Source: a virus
DNA length: 31,915 nt
Strand: one strand, 5' to 3'
Virus record (IMG/VR): IMGVR_UViG_3300009431_000366
Span: 1 to 31,915 of that record
The notes beneath the pieces were generated by a model. That model did not search any database. It was given only the letters and a program-made list of their open reading frames with translations, and was not told the DNA's origin. Of the stretch, positions 6,994 through 14,308 are shown piece by piece. The translations under genes and the position numbers were made by a program. Within the stretch, counting starts at the first letter, position 1, and the number at the start of each line of letters is the position of its first letter.

Positions 6994-7200
6994 ATGCAAT
7001 GGAGTAGGAAAGTTCCCGACGTGGGAGGTGATTATTGGGCGGAGATCGCGGGCCCTGAAGAATCTTGGATAGCAGTCGTGAGGCATTACTGCGAGCACCT
7101 GGTCTATGTCGCAGGTTGTGAGAACGGCGTCCTGACAAGAAAGGTTCTTCGCTGGTATGGTCCACTTGTTCCACCACCGATGGACGACGACTCTGAATGA
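6994..7200 (+). CDS. Hypothetical 68-residue protein
   Basis: A small protein (MQWSRKVPDVGGDYWAEIAG... ending PPPMDDDSE) predicted to form several beta strands with an acidic tail. The pattern of Trp/Tyr residues and G-x-YW-A resembles small phage proteins that adopt a compact beta fold, but I do not recognise a family. The ATG at 6994 follows GAGGGGTGG, a good ribosome site; the upstream extension overlaps the preceding gene in another frame. It lies directly before the terminase gene. Confidence 0.65.
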   Translation: MQWSRKVPDVGGDYWAEIAGPEESWIAVVRHYCEHLVYVAGCENGVLTRKVLRWYGPLVPPPMDDDSE

Positions 7201-7216
7201 TGCTACTTTGCCCGCA

Positions 7217-9187
7217 ATGGGCAGGCGCAAAAAACCCCACGTCAAAAAGCCTCCGATACCTGAAGGAACCAGGCAAGGTTCCGACGATTTCCACGAGGCG
7301 CTGTCCAAGAACGCTGAACTTGCATGGCAGTGGTTCCGCTACTACGAGGTGACACCTGACGAGTTCCTCCGCGACTGCATCAAGATCGTCGATAAGGATG
7401 GCAACTACATCCCTCTGGACATCAGGGATCCCCGCTACAGCCGGGCTCAAAAGTACTACTTCAAGCTCTTCATGCAGGAGTATTTCAAGACAGGGCGTTT
7501 CCGAGCCATTGTCCTGAAGGCCCGTCAGTGGGGCTGTACGACGCTCACTAAAGGCATCGAAGTGTGGGCGATGATGTTCAATTCCTATCACCGAGCACTA
7601 TGTCTGGCGGATAGTTCGGAAGGGTCCGAGGGCATCCTGGAGATCCTGCGCGACATGGTCCACGGGCTCCCTGATTGGATTCGTCCGCGCTTGAGCGTGG
7701 ACAGAAATAACCGCGTCCGCTTCGACGGCTGGCCCAAGGATTCGCCGCTGCACCTCCTGGAAGACGGACGCAAGCACAAGAACCGCTCCTGGATGCGGGT
7801 CGGGACGGCCGCAAACGAGAAGGCGGGCCGTAAGTGGTCCGTTCGCAGCTTTACGGGTAGCGAAGTTTCGTTTTGGGGCAAGGTCGCATCAAAGGTGCTC
7901 GGCGGGATCTCGCAAGCGCTGGCGAAGACGGATGGCTCAATCGGCGTACTGGAGTCTACAGGAAACGGTTGGGGCGGCGAGTTCTATGATCGTTGCCAAC
8001 GCGCCCGCACGGGCGAGTCGCCTTGGAAGTTCGTTTTCATCCCGTGGTTCTTGATCGGTGAGTACAAACTCTACAGGAGCAACAAGGCAGAGTTGGAGTT
8101 CCTGGGCGTGAACTACGACGAGTTCTATCAGCACGTCTACAGGGGCCGCTATAAGGAGGCGGGACTGTCGCAGCGGGAGCGATCCTTCGCCGAAGAGCAC
8201 CGCTGCGACGGCGGGCAAATCCTCTGGTGGCGATACACGCTCGAAGACTCCTGCAACGGCGATGAACTGCTCATGGCGCAGGAGTACCCTGCAACTCCCG
8301 AAGACGCGTTCATGGTGGACGGAGACGCCGTCTTCGACCCATCCGCTATCTTGCGCCAGATGCCGAAAGCGCTACTCGGTACCAGGTGGGATTTCGCCAA
8401 GGAACCGGATGAGCAAAGAGATCTCCTCTACAAGCGCGACTCGGCGGCCTTTGACCTTGAACCGCAAGCAACCGGCCGCATCCATGTGTTTCATGAGCCC
8501 GAGGTGGATCATGAATACATCGTCTCCATCGACCCCTCAGAGGGTGCTGAATCCTACGTGGACGCCAAGAAGGAAGGCGACAACACCGCAATTGTCGTAT
8601 TGGACAGGACCGCTCACAGAGTCGCTGCGCGAGTGGCGGGCCGAATCGTCCCCGACCATACGGCGCTTCTCGGATACGGGCTGACCCTCTGGTACAACAG
8701 CGCCGTACTGGCACCCGAGAACAATGCGGGGTTCGGCACGTCAATCATCGAACTCGCGAAGGAGTGGGCTTACCCCAATACGTTCTTGCAGCGCATCACG
8801 GACGATGTAAAGAAGACGCATACGTTCAAGATGGGCTGGAACACCAACCCGAAGACCCGCAAGGAAATGTTCGACACCGCCAGGTCGGATGTGCGCCGGG
8901 GCAAGTGGGAGATCCTCGACGAGATGCTCCTCCGCGAACTGGCAAGTATGGTGTTCAAGAAGCGCGAGGGCGGGCGCATGAAACCCATGGCAGGCGGCGG
9001 GGCGAAGGATGATGTCTGCCTGGCGTTCGTGATCGGGTGCAGGGTGGACTATCTCCTGGGCGAGATGGAGCGCGAAGAGGGCAACGCAGAGAAGAAACCG
9101 AAACTCGATCCTGAAAACATCCTGTACCACGAGTGGATGCGCATTCGGGAAGAGGAAGAGAACCCGCACAAGTATTCGCCCTGGTAG
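7217..9187 (+). CDS. terL: Terminase large subunit
   Basis: A 656-residue packaging motor protein. The N-terminal ATPase has a Walker A-like VLKARQWGCTTLTKG (about residues 99-113, with the ARQ-G-T/S form usual for terminases), and later GSIGVLESTGNGWGGEFYD around residue 240. The C-terminal RNase H-like nuclease has the first acid in YIVSIDPSEG (D439), a middle strand AVLAPENNAGFG, and the last acids in GGAKDDVCLAF (D598/D599). It cuts concatemers and pumps DNA into the prohead through the portal encoded at 10185. Translation may start at the ATG at 7217, which has a basic MGRRKKPHVKK start but a weak ribosome site, or at the ATG at 7157 overlapping the previous gene. The length is somewhat above the common 450-600 residues. 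Confidence 0.95.
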   Translation: MGRRKKPHVKKPPIPEGTRQGSDDFHEALSKNAELAWQWFRYYEVTPDEFLRDCIKIVDKDGNYIPLDIRDPRYSRAQKYYFKLFMQEYFKTGRFRAIVLKARQWGCTTLTKGIEVWAMMFNSYHRALCLADSSEGSEGILEILRDMVHGLPDWIRPRLSVDRNNRVRFDGWPKDSPLHLLEDGRKHKNRSWMRVGTAANEKAGRKWSVRSFTGSEVSFWGKVASKVLGGISQALAKTDGSIGVLESTGNGWGGEFYDRCQRARTGESPWKFVFIPWFLIGEYKLYRSNKAELEFLGVNYDEFYQHVYRGRYKEAGLSQRERSFAEEHRCDGGQILWWRYTLEDSCNGDELLMAQEYPATPEDAFMVDGDAVFDPSAILRQMPKALLGTRWDFAKEPDEQRDLLYKRDSAAFDLEPQATGRIHVFHEPEVDHEYIVSIDPSEGAESYVDAKKEGDNTAIVVLDRTAHRVAARVAGRIVPDHTALLGYGLTLWYNSAVLAPENNAGFGTSIIELAKEWAYPNTFLQRITDDVKKTHTFKMGWNTNPKTRKEMFDTARSDVRRGKWEILDEMLLRELASMVFKKREGGRMKPMAGGGAKDDVCLAFVIGCRVDYLLGEMEREEGNAEKKPKLDPENILYHEWMRIREEEENPHKYSPW

Positions 9188-9196
9188 GTCGCTTCC

Positions 9197-9269
9197 AAAA
9201 AAATCTTGCAAGCGGGTGTGGCGTTGTGCAACATGGTGTTGTAAAATGCCACACCGGGAGGCGCTTGCA
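9197..9269 (-). terminator. Possible minus-strand intrinsic terminator
   Basis: Read on the minus strand, the same hairpin is followed after three bases by seven consecutive T (complement of A7 at 9197-9203), the shape of a rho-independent terminator. It could stop antisense transcription entering from the right. No minus-strand gene lies nearby to the right, so the role is doubtful and the plus-strand reading may be the important one. Confidence 0.35.
9207..9269 (+). promoter_or_regulatory. Long RNA hairpin with the ribosome-binding site in a bulge
   Basis: In the 81-bp gap after the terminase, 9207-9214 pairs perfectly with 9262-9269. Directly inside, 9215-9232 pairs with 9238-9255 (18 positions, one G/A mismatch, two G-U). 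The loop is 9233-9237. The only unpaired internal segment is 9256-9261, GGGAGG, which is exactly the Shine-Dalgarno of the gene starting at 9269. The A of its start codon is the last base of the outer stem. As RNA this would present the ribosome site in a bulge of an about 26-bp stem, so it may control translation of 9269-9586. No transcription promoter is clear in the gap. Confidence 0.75.
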
Positions 9270-9586
9270 TGGACTCTCTCGGCTATCTTCTGACAGCAAT
9301 CATCGTCTGGTTGGTTTTACGTGAAGCCCGCATCATGGGCCAAGGCTGGCTGAAGCATGTTGAGTCGGAAGCGGACTTGGACCGACAATTGAAACATGAC
9401 CTCCTAGAGGCAGAGCAGACAGGGAAACTGGAACTCCTAGAAGCACAGGCGGAAGCAGAACGGGACGTGGCTGACAAGTGGTCGGAAACTGGAGCGAGAG
9501 TTTCTCGCTCCAACAATCCCCGCTCAGACGAGCCAGATGGGGCAGTGAACATGGAGATACCGGTTGAAGACTACCGCACGCCATAG
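9269..9586 (+). CDS. Small membrane protein with coiled coil
   Basis: A 105-residue protein: an N-terminal transmembrane helix (MDSLGYLLTAIIVWLVL, about residues 4-18), then a long charged helical stretch (residues 28-75, rich in Glu, Leu and Ala) predicted to be a coiled coil, and a polar tail. This is the layout of i-spanins and of some holins, and a second candidate beside the gene at 2005. It lies between terminase and portal, where podoviruses sometimes keep lysis genes. The start is the ATG after the GGGAGG held in the bulge of the 9207-9269 hairpin. No family match was possible. Confidence 0.7.
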   Translation: MDSLGYLLTAIIVWLVLREARIMGQGWLKHVESEADLDRQLKHDLLEAEQTGKLELLEAQAEAERDVADKWSETGARVSRSNNPRSDEPDGAVNMEIPVEDYRTP

Positions 9587-9842
9587 TCGCTTGCTGTGGG
9601 AGACTGGCGATCCCCTTGGGGTTCCGTCTGTTGGTGTTCCAGGGCAGAGCAGCATCGGAGATCCGGCAAAACTCAACGTGACTCCAGCGGCGGCGGCAAG
9701 GGCTGTTGTTACGCCCGAAAGCATGGCGCTTCTCCAGGTCGAAGAGGCGGCCAGCGAGGATCAGCATCTCGCTGGCCGGACGATTCAGGGCACTACTGGC
9801 CTGACGCAGACGCGACCGCTTGAGATGCAGGTGTGGGGGTAG
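9564..9842 (+). CDS. Hypothetical 92-residue protein, TTG start
   Basis: A low-complexity, Ala/Gly/Pro-containing protein with a predicted helix around TPESMALLQVEEAASEDQHL. The TTG at 9564 follows GGAG at a proper distance and overlaps the end of the preceding gene; an internal ATG at 9723 would give a 39-residue product. Its stop at 9842 is three bases from the next start. Function unknown; the position between terminase and portal suggests a small virion or assembly protein. Confidence 0.6.
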   Translation: MKTTARHSRLLWETGDPLGVPSVGVPGQSSIGDPAKLNVTPAAAARAVVTPESMALLQVEEAASEDQHLAGRTIQGTTGLTQTRPLEMQVWG

Positions 9843-9845
9843 ACC

Positions 9846-10184
9846 GTGTACGAAGTCACCCCCATGCAGCAGCGGAAACGCCGAGTGAAGAGGAACTGGC
9901 TCGGGGGCCTCTTGTCGAATCTCATCACGGCTCCGCTGTCACTTATACCAGGTGTGGGGCCGGTATTGCAGCAAGGGGCGTCCAATTTTCTGCAGCAGAA
10001 AACGGGCCTTGGCCCGCAGGTGTCAAACAGATGGGTTCCTGGCGGATCCGCGTCAGGTGCTTGGCAGGCTTCGCGAATGGACCCTGTTGACGAGTTCAAC
10101 CTCGGGTCCATAGCAGGCGGTGACTGGTGGCAGCGACAGCAGCGGCAGGACATCCTGGACAACTGGATGCCGCCGCTGGCGTAG
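9846..10184 (+). CDS. Hypothetical small basic protein upstream of the portal
   Basis: A 112-residue protein with a GTG start at 9846 or an ATG at 9864. The start is basic (QQRKRRVKRNW), followed by a hydrophobic, Gly/Pro-containing segment (LGGLLSNLITAPLSLIPGVGPVLQQGASN) that could be an amphipathic or membrane-active helix. The C-terminal part is Trp-rich (GGDWWQRQQRQDILDNWMPPLA). Small proteins of this type next to podoviral portals can be virion components or ejected membrane-active peptides, but I cannot assign one. The stop abuts the portal start directly. Confidence 0.6.
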   Translation: MYEVTPMQQRKRRVKRNWLGGLLSNLITAPLSLIPGVGPVLQQGASNFLQQKTGLGPQVSNRWVPGGSASGAWQASRMDPVDEFNLGSIAGGDWWQRQQRQDILDNWMPPLA

Positions 10185-12137
10185 GTGAATATGGCTGATG
10201 TTCAAGAGCTGATCCAGCGCATCAGGGCGAGTGAGCGGGCGAAGCGCGTTCACAAGGCCCAATGGCTCTTGAACACGCTGTACTTCAAGGGCTACCAGTG
10301 GCAAGCGTACAACGAGACGCTCGGGATCTTCCAGGACCTCGGCCCGCGGCACGAGTGGAAGGTCCGCGTCGTTGAGAACTACGTGCGCCCCATTGCTCTG
10401 ACAATGGCCGCGAAGCTCACGCAGAACCGCCCGACCTGGACGGTCCTCCCGGCAACGATGGACTCCGACGACCGCAACAAGGCGCGGGTCTCGCAGCGAC
10501 TCCTGGACTACACCTGGGACGAGTGTGAACTTCAGCCGAAGCTGTATGAGGCCGTGCTCTGGTCGGTGCTCACCGGACAGGGTTTCTGGGCGCTCTATTG
10601 GGACCGCAACAAGAACCCGCAGGAGTTCATTGACGACGACGGCAAGCGGGTAGTGAAACCCATAGGCTTTCCGTCCATCGATGTTGTGGCCCCGTTCGAT
10701 ATCGGGCTTGATCCACTGGCTGATTCCGTGGAGAACTGCGAGTGGGGTTACCGCGTCAGGCTTGCAAGTACGGAGTGGGTCAAGGAGCAGATCGGAAAGC
10801 GAGTCGATGGCTCCGACATGGCCGACTTCGACCCTGACCTAGACCCACGACAGCAGCGTTCAAGCCTGTTCAACGATGTCCAGACGGGCGACGTGTACGG
10901 AGACAAGTATACGCCTGTGTGGGAGTTCTACGACACCGTTGCACAAAAGCTCTACTGGCTCACCAAGGAGAAAATCCTTCGCGTCGATGACTGGAAGTGG
11001 CCGGTGCCGTTCGTAGAGTTCCCGTTCGTGAAGAACCTCGGGGACGTGGACGGTAACGTGCTCACCGCGGGCGGTGTGTGGGGCGATACGGTGATCTCCG
11101 ACATCATCGATCCGCAGCGCGAACTCAACAAGACGTCGAGTCAGATCCTCGAAATCAAGAACCTGACATCGTTCCCGCGTCTCCTGGTGACAAGAGCGGC
11201 AGCGGTGAGGCGGCAAGACGTGACGGACATGCCGGGGTCGATGGTCCCCTGGTCCGGCAACGGGCAGAAACCCGAGCAACTCAACATCGGGGCGATCCCC
11301 TCGTATTTGTATCAGCTCCCCGACAGGCTCATCCAACGGATGTTCGACCTCAGCGGGGTGCATGAGATAAGTCAAGGAACGTCGCCGGGTTCAATCCAGT
11401 CGGGACGCGGACTGGCGATACTGGCGGAGATGGATGCTACGAAGTTCGGTCCACCCGCCCGCAACATCAGCAGAGCGATTCGACAGGCGGCGATCCAGAT
11501 CCTCAAGCTCTGGAAGGCGTACAGCGAATACCCACAGATGCTACGCGTCGTGGGCGACTCAAACATGCTGGAACTCGACGAGTTCGATGCGGGCGACATC
11601 GAGAGCTTCGACGTGAAGATCCAAGAAGGATCAACGATGGCGACGAACAAGTCGCTACGGACCGATCAGATCCTCCAAATGTGGCAGCTCGGCATTGAAC
11701 AGGACCCGCGCAAGATCAAGAAAATGCTGGAATTTGGGGACATGGAAACGGTGGCTGGCGACTTCGACTTGGACAGGCTGAAGCAGCGACGCGAGATCCA
11801 GCGCATCCTGGGTGGCGAAGAGGTTGGGATCGACCCTTGGGACGACAACCACACGCACATTGACGAAACCGAGATGTACCTCAAGTCCACGGACTTCGAG
11901 AACATCGAAAACGACGTCATCAGGCAGCGGCTCGTGAAGCATTGGCAGATGCACAAGGAGGCCATGGCCGCGCAGCAGCAGGCGGAAGCCGTGGCCGCGC
12001 AGCAGCGCGGGATCGCATCGTCGGGAGCAGGGGCGCGACAGGAGATTCCGGACGTGTCCTTCATGCAAGGCATTGATACGGGGGGCGAGGCGAACCCCGT
12101 GGGGCGTGTTGACCAGATGATAGGAGAGGGGAGATGA
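10185..12137 (+). CDS. Portal protein, P22/SU10-like podoviral type
   Basis: A 650-residue portal (head-tail connector). Recognisable features are the N-terminal helix with the WLLNTLYFKGYQW pattern, VENYVRPIALTMAAKLTQNRPTW, a long mixed domain with DVVAPFDIGLDPLA, the stem-type segment DTVISDIIDPQRELNKTSSQ, and a C-terminal helical, Gln/Ala-rich region (KEAMAAQQQAEAVAAQQR) that may form a barrel. Length and motifs fit the large podoviral portals of about 600-750 residues. It forms the twelve-part ring through which the terminase pumps DNA and to which the adaptor at 18019 binds. The start is GTG at 10185 or ATG at 10191, ambiguous by two residues. Its stop overlaps the scaffold start (ATGA). 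Confidence 0.93.
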   Translation: MNMADVQELIQRIRASERAKRVHKAQWLLNTLYFKGYQWQAYNETLGIFQDLGPRHEWKVRVVENYVRPIALTMAAKLTQNRPTWTVLPATMDSDDRNKARVSQRLLDYTWDECELQPKLYEAVLWSVLTGQGFWALYWDRNKNPQEFIDDDGKRVVKPIGFPSIDVVAPFDIGLDPLADSVENCEWGYRVRLASTEWVKEQIGKRVDGSDMADFDPDLDPRQQRSSLFNDVQTGDVYGDKYTPVWEFYDTVAQKLYWLTKEKILRVDDWKWPVPFVEFPFVKNLGDVDGNVLTAGGVWGDTVISDIIDPQRELNKTSSQILEIKNLTSFPRLLVTRAAAVRRQDVTDMPGSMVPWSGNGQKPEQLNIGAIPSYLYQLPDRLIQRMFDLSGVHEISQGTSPGSIQSGRGLAILAEMDATKFGPPARNISRAIRQAAIQILKLWKAYSEYPQMLRVVGDSNMLELDEFDAGDIESFDVKIQEGSTMATNKSLRTDQILQMWQLGIEQDPRKIKKMLEFGDMETVAGDFDLDRLKQRREIQRILGGEEVGIDPWDDNHTHIDETEMYLKSTDFENIENDVIRQRLVKHWQMHKEAMAAQQQAEAVAAQQRGIASSGAGARQEIPDVSFMQGIDTGGEANPVGRVDQMIGEGR

Positions 12138-12874
12138 GCGAAGAGACAAGAACTGACGAAGCTGTTGATACGGAAACGCCGGAGACTCCCGAGGAGGAGA
12201 TTCCGGAGGTTGAGGAAGAGTTCGATTACGAGGAACTGCCCGAGCCTGAAGCCGAAGCGGAGGAACCCGAAGGGGATCTGAGGACCGCGCTGCAAGAAGC
12301 CCGCCAGCAGATGCTGGAGGAGCGTCAGAGCGGCATGGCGTTCAGAGGAGAGGCGGAACGTCTCATCCGAGGACTGCGCGAGCAACTGCAAGGGCAGCGG
12401 CCGCGGCAGCGACCCGAAGAGGATGAGGACCCCTGGAACGAACACCAGGAACAGACCACGGCGGAACCGCAGGGAGACGCTGCGGTAGCTCGGCAAATTA
12501 GCGAGCTGCGCCGAGAGATCCAGGGCATGAAGTCCGAGAGCCAGCAGCGGGACATGCGCAGTAACATCGAGAATGCCATGGGGGCACAGAACGAGAGGCT
12601 CGGCATGGAAGCCGTCTCCTTTCCCGATGTGGTCTACCTGATGCAGCAGAACCCCGGCATGACCGCGGAGGCTGCGGCGAGGACAGTAGCTCGTACAGAG
12701 GTCGCCAAGCTCCGCGACGCTGGCTACGTCAGACGCACGCCGAAGGAAGCGGCACCCGATCTCCCCGGCGGTCTGCGGCGACAGCATAACTATACCCTTC
12801 CGAAGGAACCTGCGAAGGACAGGGAGGGACTGGAAAGAGACATCGACGCGTTTTTGGATGGCCTCGAAGAGTAG
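12134..12874 (+). CDS. Capsid scaffolding protein
   Basis: A 246-residue very acidic protein: the first 60 residues are rich in Glu/Pro (EEIPEVEEEFDYEELPEPE), followed by long helical stretches (TALQEARQQMLEERQSGMAF and a Gln/Arg-rich coil) and a basic-to-mixed C-terminus (LPKEPAKDREGLERDIDAFL). Position between portal and major capsid, coupled start at 12134 and composition all fit a podoviral scaffold, which guides prohead assembly and leaves before or during packaging. No protease gene is visible, so release rather than cleavage is likely. Exact interaction sites are not visible. Confidence 0.85.
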   Translation: MSEETRTDEAVDTETPETPEEEIPEVEEEFDYEELPEPEAEAEEPEGDLRTALQEARQQMLEERQSGMAFRGEAERLIRGLREQLQGQRPRQRPEEDEDPWNEHQEQTTAEPQGDAAVARQISELRREIQGMKSESQQRDMRSNIENAMGAQNERLGMEAVSFPDVVYLMQQNPGMTAEAAARTVARTEVAKLRDAGYVRRTPKEAAPDLPGGLRRQHNYTLPKEPAKDREGLERDIDAFLDGLEE

Positions 12875-12900
12875 GGCACTAAACGCACTGGAGAATTTGA

Positions 12901-14190
12901 ATGGCGGTACTGGGACAGAGCAGAGGCTCAAGCGAATACGATGGCGTAGTTGCGAACACCAACATGGATGCCCTCCTGCGGGACATAGTGTCCAGCAGCA
13001 TCGTGTCACAGCTCAACCTGAGCACCCCGTCCCTCGACGTGTTCGGCGGGTTCAGCGAGAGCATGAGCGGGAGGCGGATGACCGCCCCCCTGGAGACGCA
13101 GGTCAGCGGCTCCTTCTCTGCCGCGGCCGAGGGTGAGACCATCATCGGCGCGGACAAGAGCGAGTACACCGAGTACGAGGTGCTCGCGAAGTACATCTAC
13201 GGGCAGATGGCGCTCACGGGCCAGGTCATGAACGCCACCAGAAACAGCAAGGGCGCGCTGAGGCGTGCGATCTCCGTCGAGACGGATGGCCTGGTGCGGT
13301 CCTTCCGGCACCAGCTCCAGCGGCAGTTCTGGGGTAACGGCGTGGGCTACATGGGCCTAGCGGATTCCGTGGATGGCGGCGACACCGTCACCATGGACGA
13401 CACGGCGACCTACCCCGTCCCGACCGACACCCGGCACTTCCTGAAGGGCATGAAAGTCGCGTGGGGAACCGCAGCCCAGCTCGCATCAAACGCCAACGAC
13501 GGCTACGGTGTTATCTCGGGGGTCACCTCCTCAACGGTGTTCACCATCACCAAGACCGGCGGCAACAACCCCGCGGCGTCCGACTACTTCGTCATGGGCG
13601 ACGTCAACGTGAACTCCCTCAGCAAGGAACTCATGGGTATGGGCGGCATGTCCGATGCGACCGCGGACCTTCAGGCCGTGGCGATTGCGTCGTATCCGTC
13701 CTGGGTGCCGACCGTGCTGCACGCGAACGGCGGCGGCGGCGTGGGCGTAGATCTCACGCAGGACCTCATGCTCCGCATGGTCAACAAGTTCGTGAACATC
13801 AACGGTGAGCAGCCCGACTGCATCTTGGCTCACTACAACATGCAGAACGAGTACATCAAGACGATCAGCCCCGACACGCGGTACGCGCCGCAGACCATGA
13901 AGGGCGGTCACAAGACCATCCAGTACGCGGCGGGGGCCGGTGACATCCTGTTCGTGTGGGATCGCTACGCGCCGTACTACCGGCTGCTCTTCCTGAAGAA
14001 GAACAGCTTCCGGTACGCGTGGTGGCAGAAACCTGGATGGATCACCACCGGGAACCCCAACGGACAGATCCTCCGGTTCGTACCCAACGGCGATCAGGCC
14101 GTCGGAATCTATGGTGCCTACGGCAACTTCTACACCAGGAACCGTCAGCACCTCGGGATCCTGGATGAAGTGAACTGCACCATAGACTAG
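12901..14190 (+). CDS. Major capsid protein (HK97 fold)
   Basis: A 429-residue protein immediately after the scaffold, the normal place of the shell subunit. The N-terminus (NTNMDALLRDIVSSSIVSQL) is a typical N-arm. GSFSAAAEGETIIGADKSEYTEYEV and QMALTGQVMNATRNSKGALRRAISVE match the long-helix and E-loop region of HK97-fold podoviral coats. The C-terminal part (GWITTGNPNGQILRFVPNGDQAVGIYGAYGNFYTRNRQHLGILDEV) matches the axial-domain end of such proteins. The start at 12901 follows GGAG at seven bases. It should be the most strongly expressed gene. The non-coding stretch behind it carries a GC-rich hairpin. Confidence 0.9.
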   Translation: MAVLGQSRGSSEYDGVVANTNMDALLRDIVSSSIVSQLNLSTPSLDVFGGFSESMSGRRMTAPLETQVSGSFSAAAEGETIIGADKSEYTEYEVLAKYIYGQMALTGQVMNATRNSKGALRRAISVETDGLVRSFRHQLQRQFWGNGVGYMGLADSVDGGDTVTMDDTATYPVPTDTRHFLKGMKVAWGTAAQLASNANDGYGVISGVTSSTVFTITKTGGNNPAASDYFVMGDVNVNSLSKELMGMGGMSDATADLQAVAIASYPSWVPTVLHANGGGGVGVDLTQDLMLRMVNKFVNINGEQPDCILAHYNMQNEYIKTISPDTRYAPQTMKGGHKTIQYAAGAGDILFVWDRYAPYYRLLFLKKNSFRYAWWQKPGWITTGNPNGQILRFVPNGDQAVGIYGAYGNFYTRNRQHLGILDEVNCTID

Positions 14191-14197
14191 GTGCCTT

Positions 14198-14237
14198 GAG
14201 GGGAGGGCGGGGTAGGGCATTGTCCTGCCCTCCCCTC
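14198..14237 (+). terminator. GC-rich hairpin after the capsid gene (terminator, attenuator or RNA-stability element)
   Basis: In the 118-bp gap 14191-14308, 14198-14208 (GAGGGGAGGGC) pairs perfectly with 14227-14237, and inner bases 14209-14214 also pair with 14221-14226, three of these as G-U. The loop is 14215-14220. No T-run follows, so it is not a textbook intrinsic terminator. A second small hairpin (TGCCC at 14246-14250 with GGGCA at 14255-14259) follows. The pair could lower read-through or protect capsid mRNA. The rest of the gap holds the ribosome site AGGAGGC before 14309. Confidence 0.6.
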
Positions 14238-14308
14238 TCCTGTAATGCCCTTTGGGGCAAACTGGGGGTTTGGGATTATGCCCGCCCCCTAAGAAGCAGG
14301 AGGCTTCA

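Noticed and set aside
11666-13009. Minus-strand open frame of 447 codons
   Set aside because: It lies opposite portal, scaffold and capsid genes, which are well supported; the product is Ser/Leu/Arg-rich without a domain.
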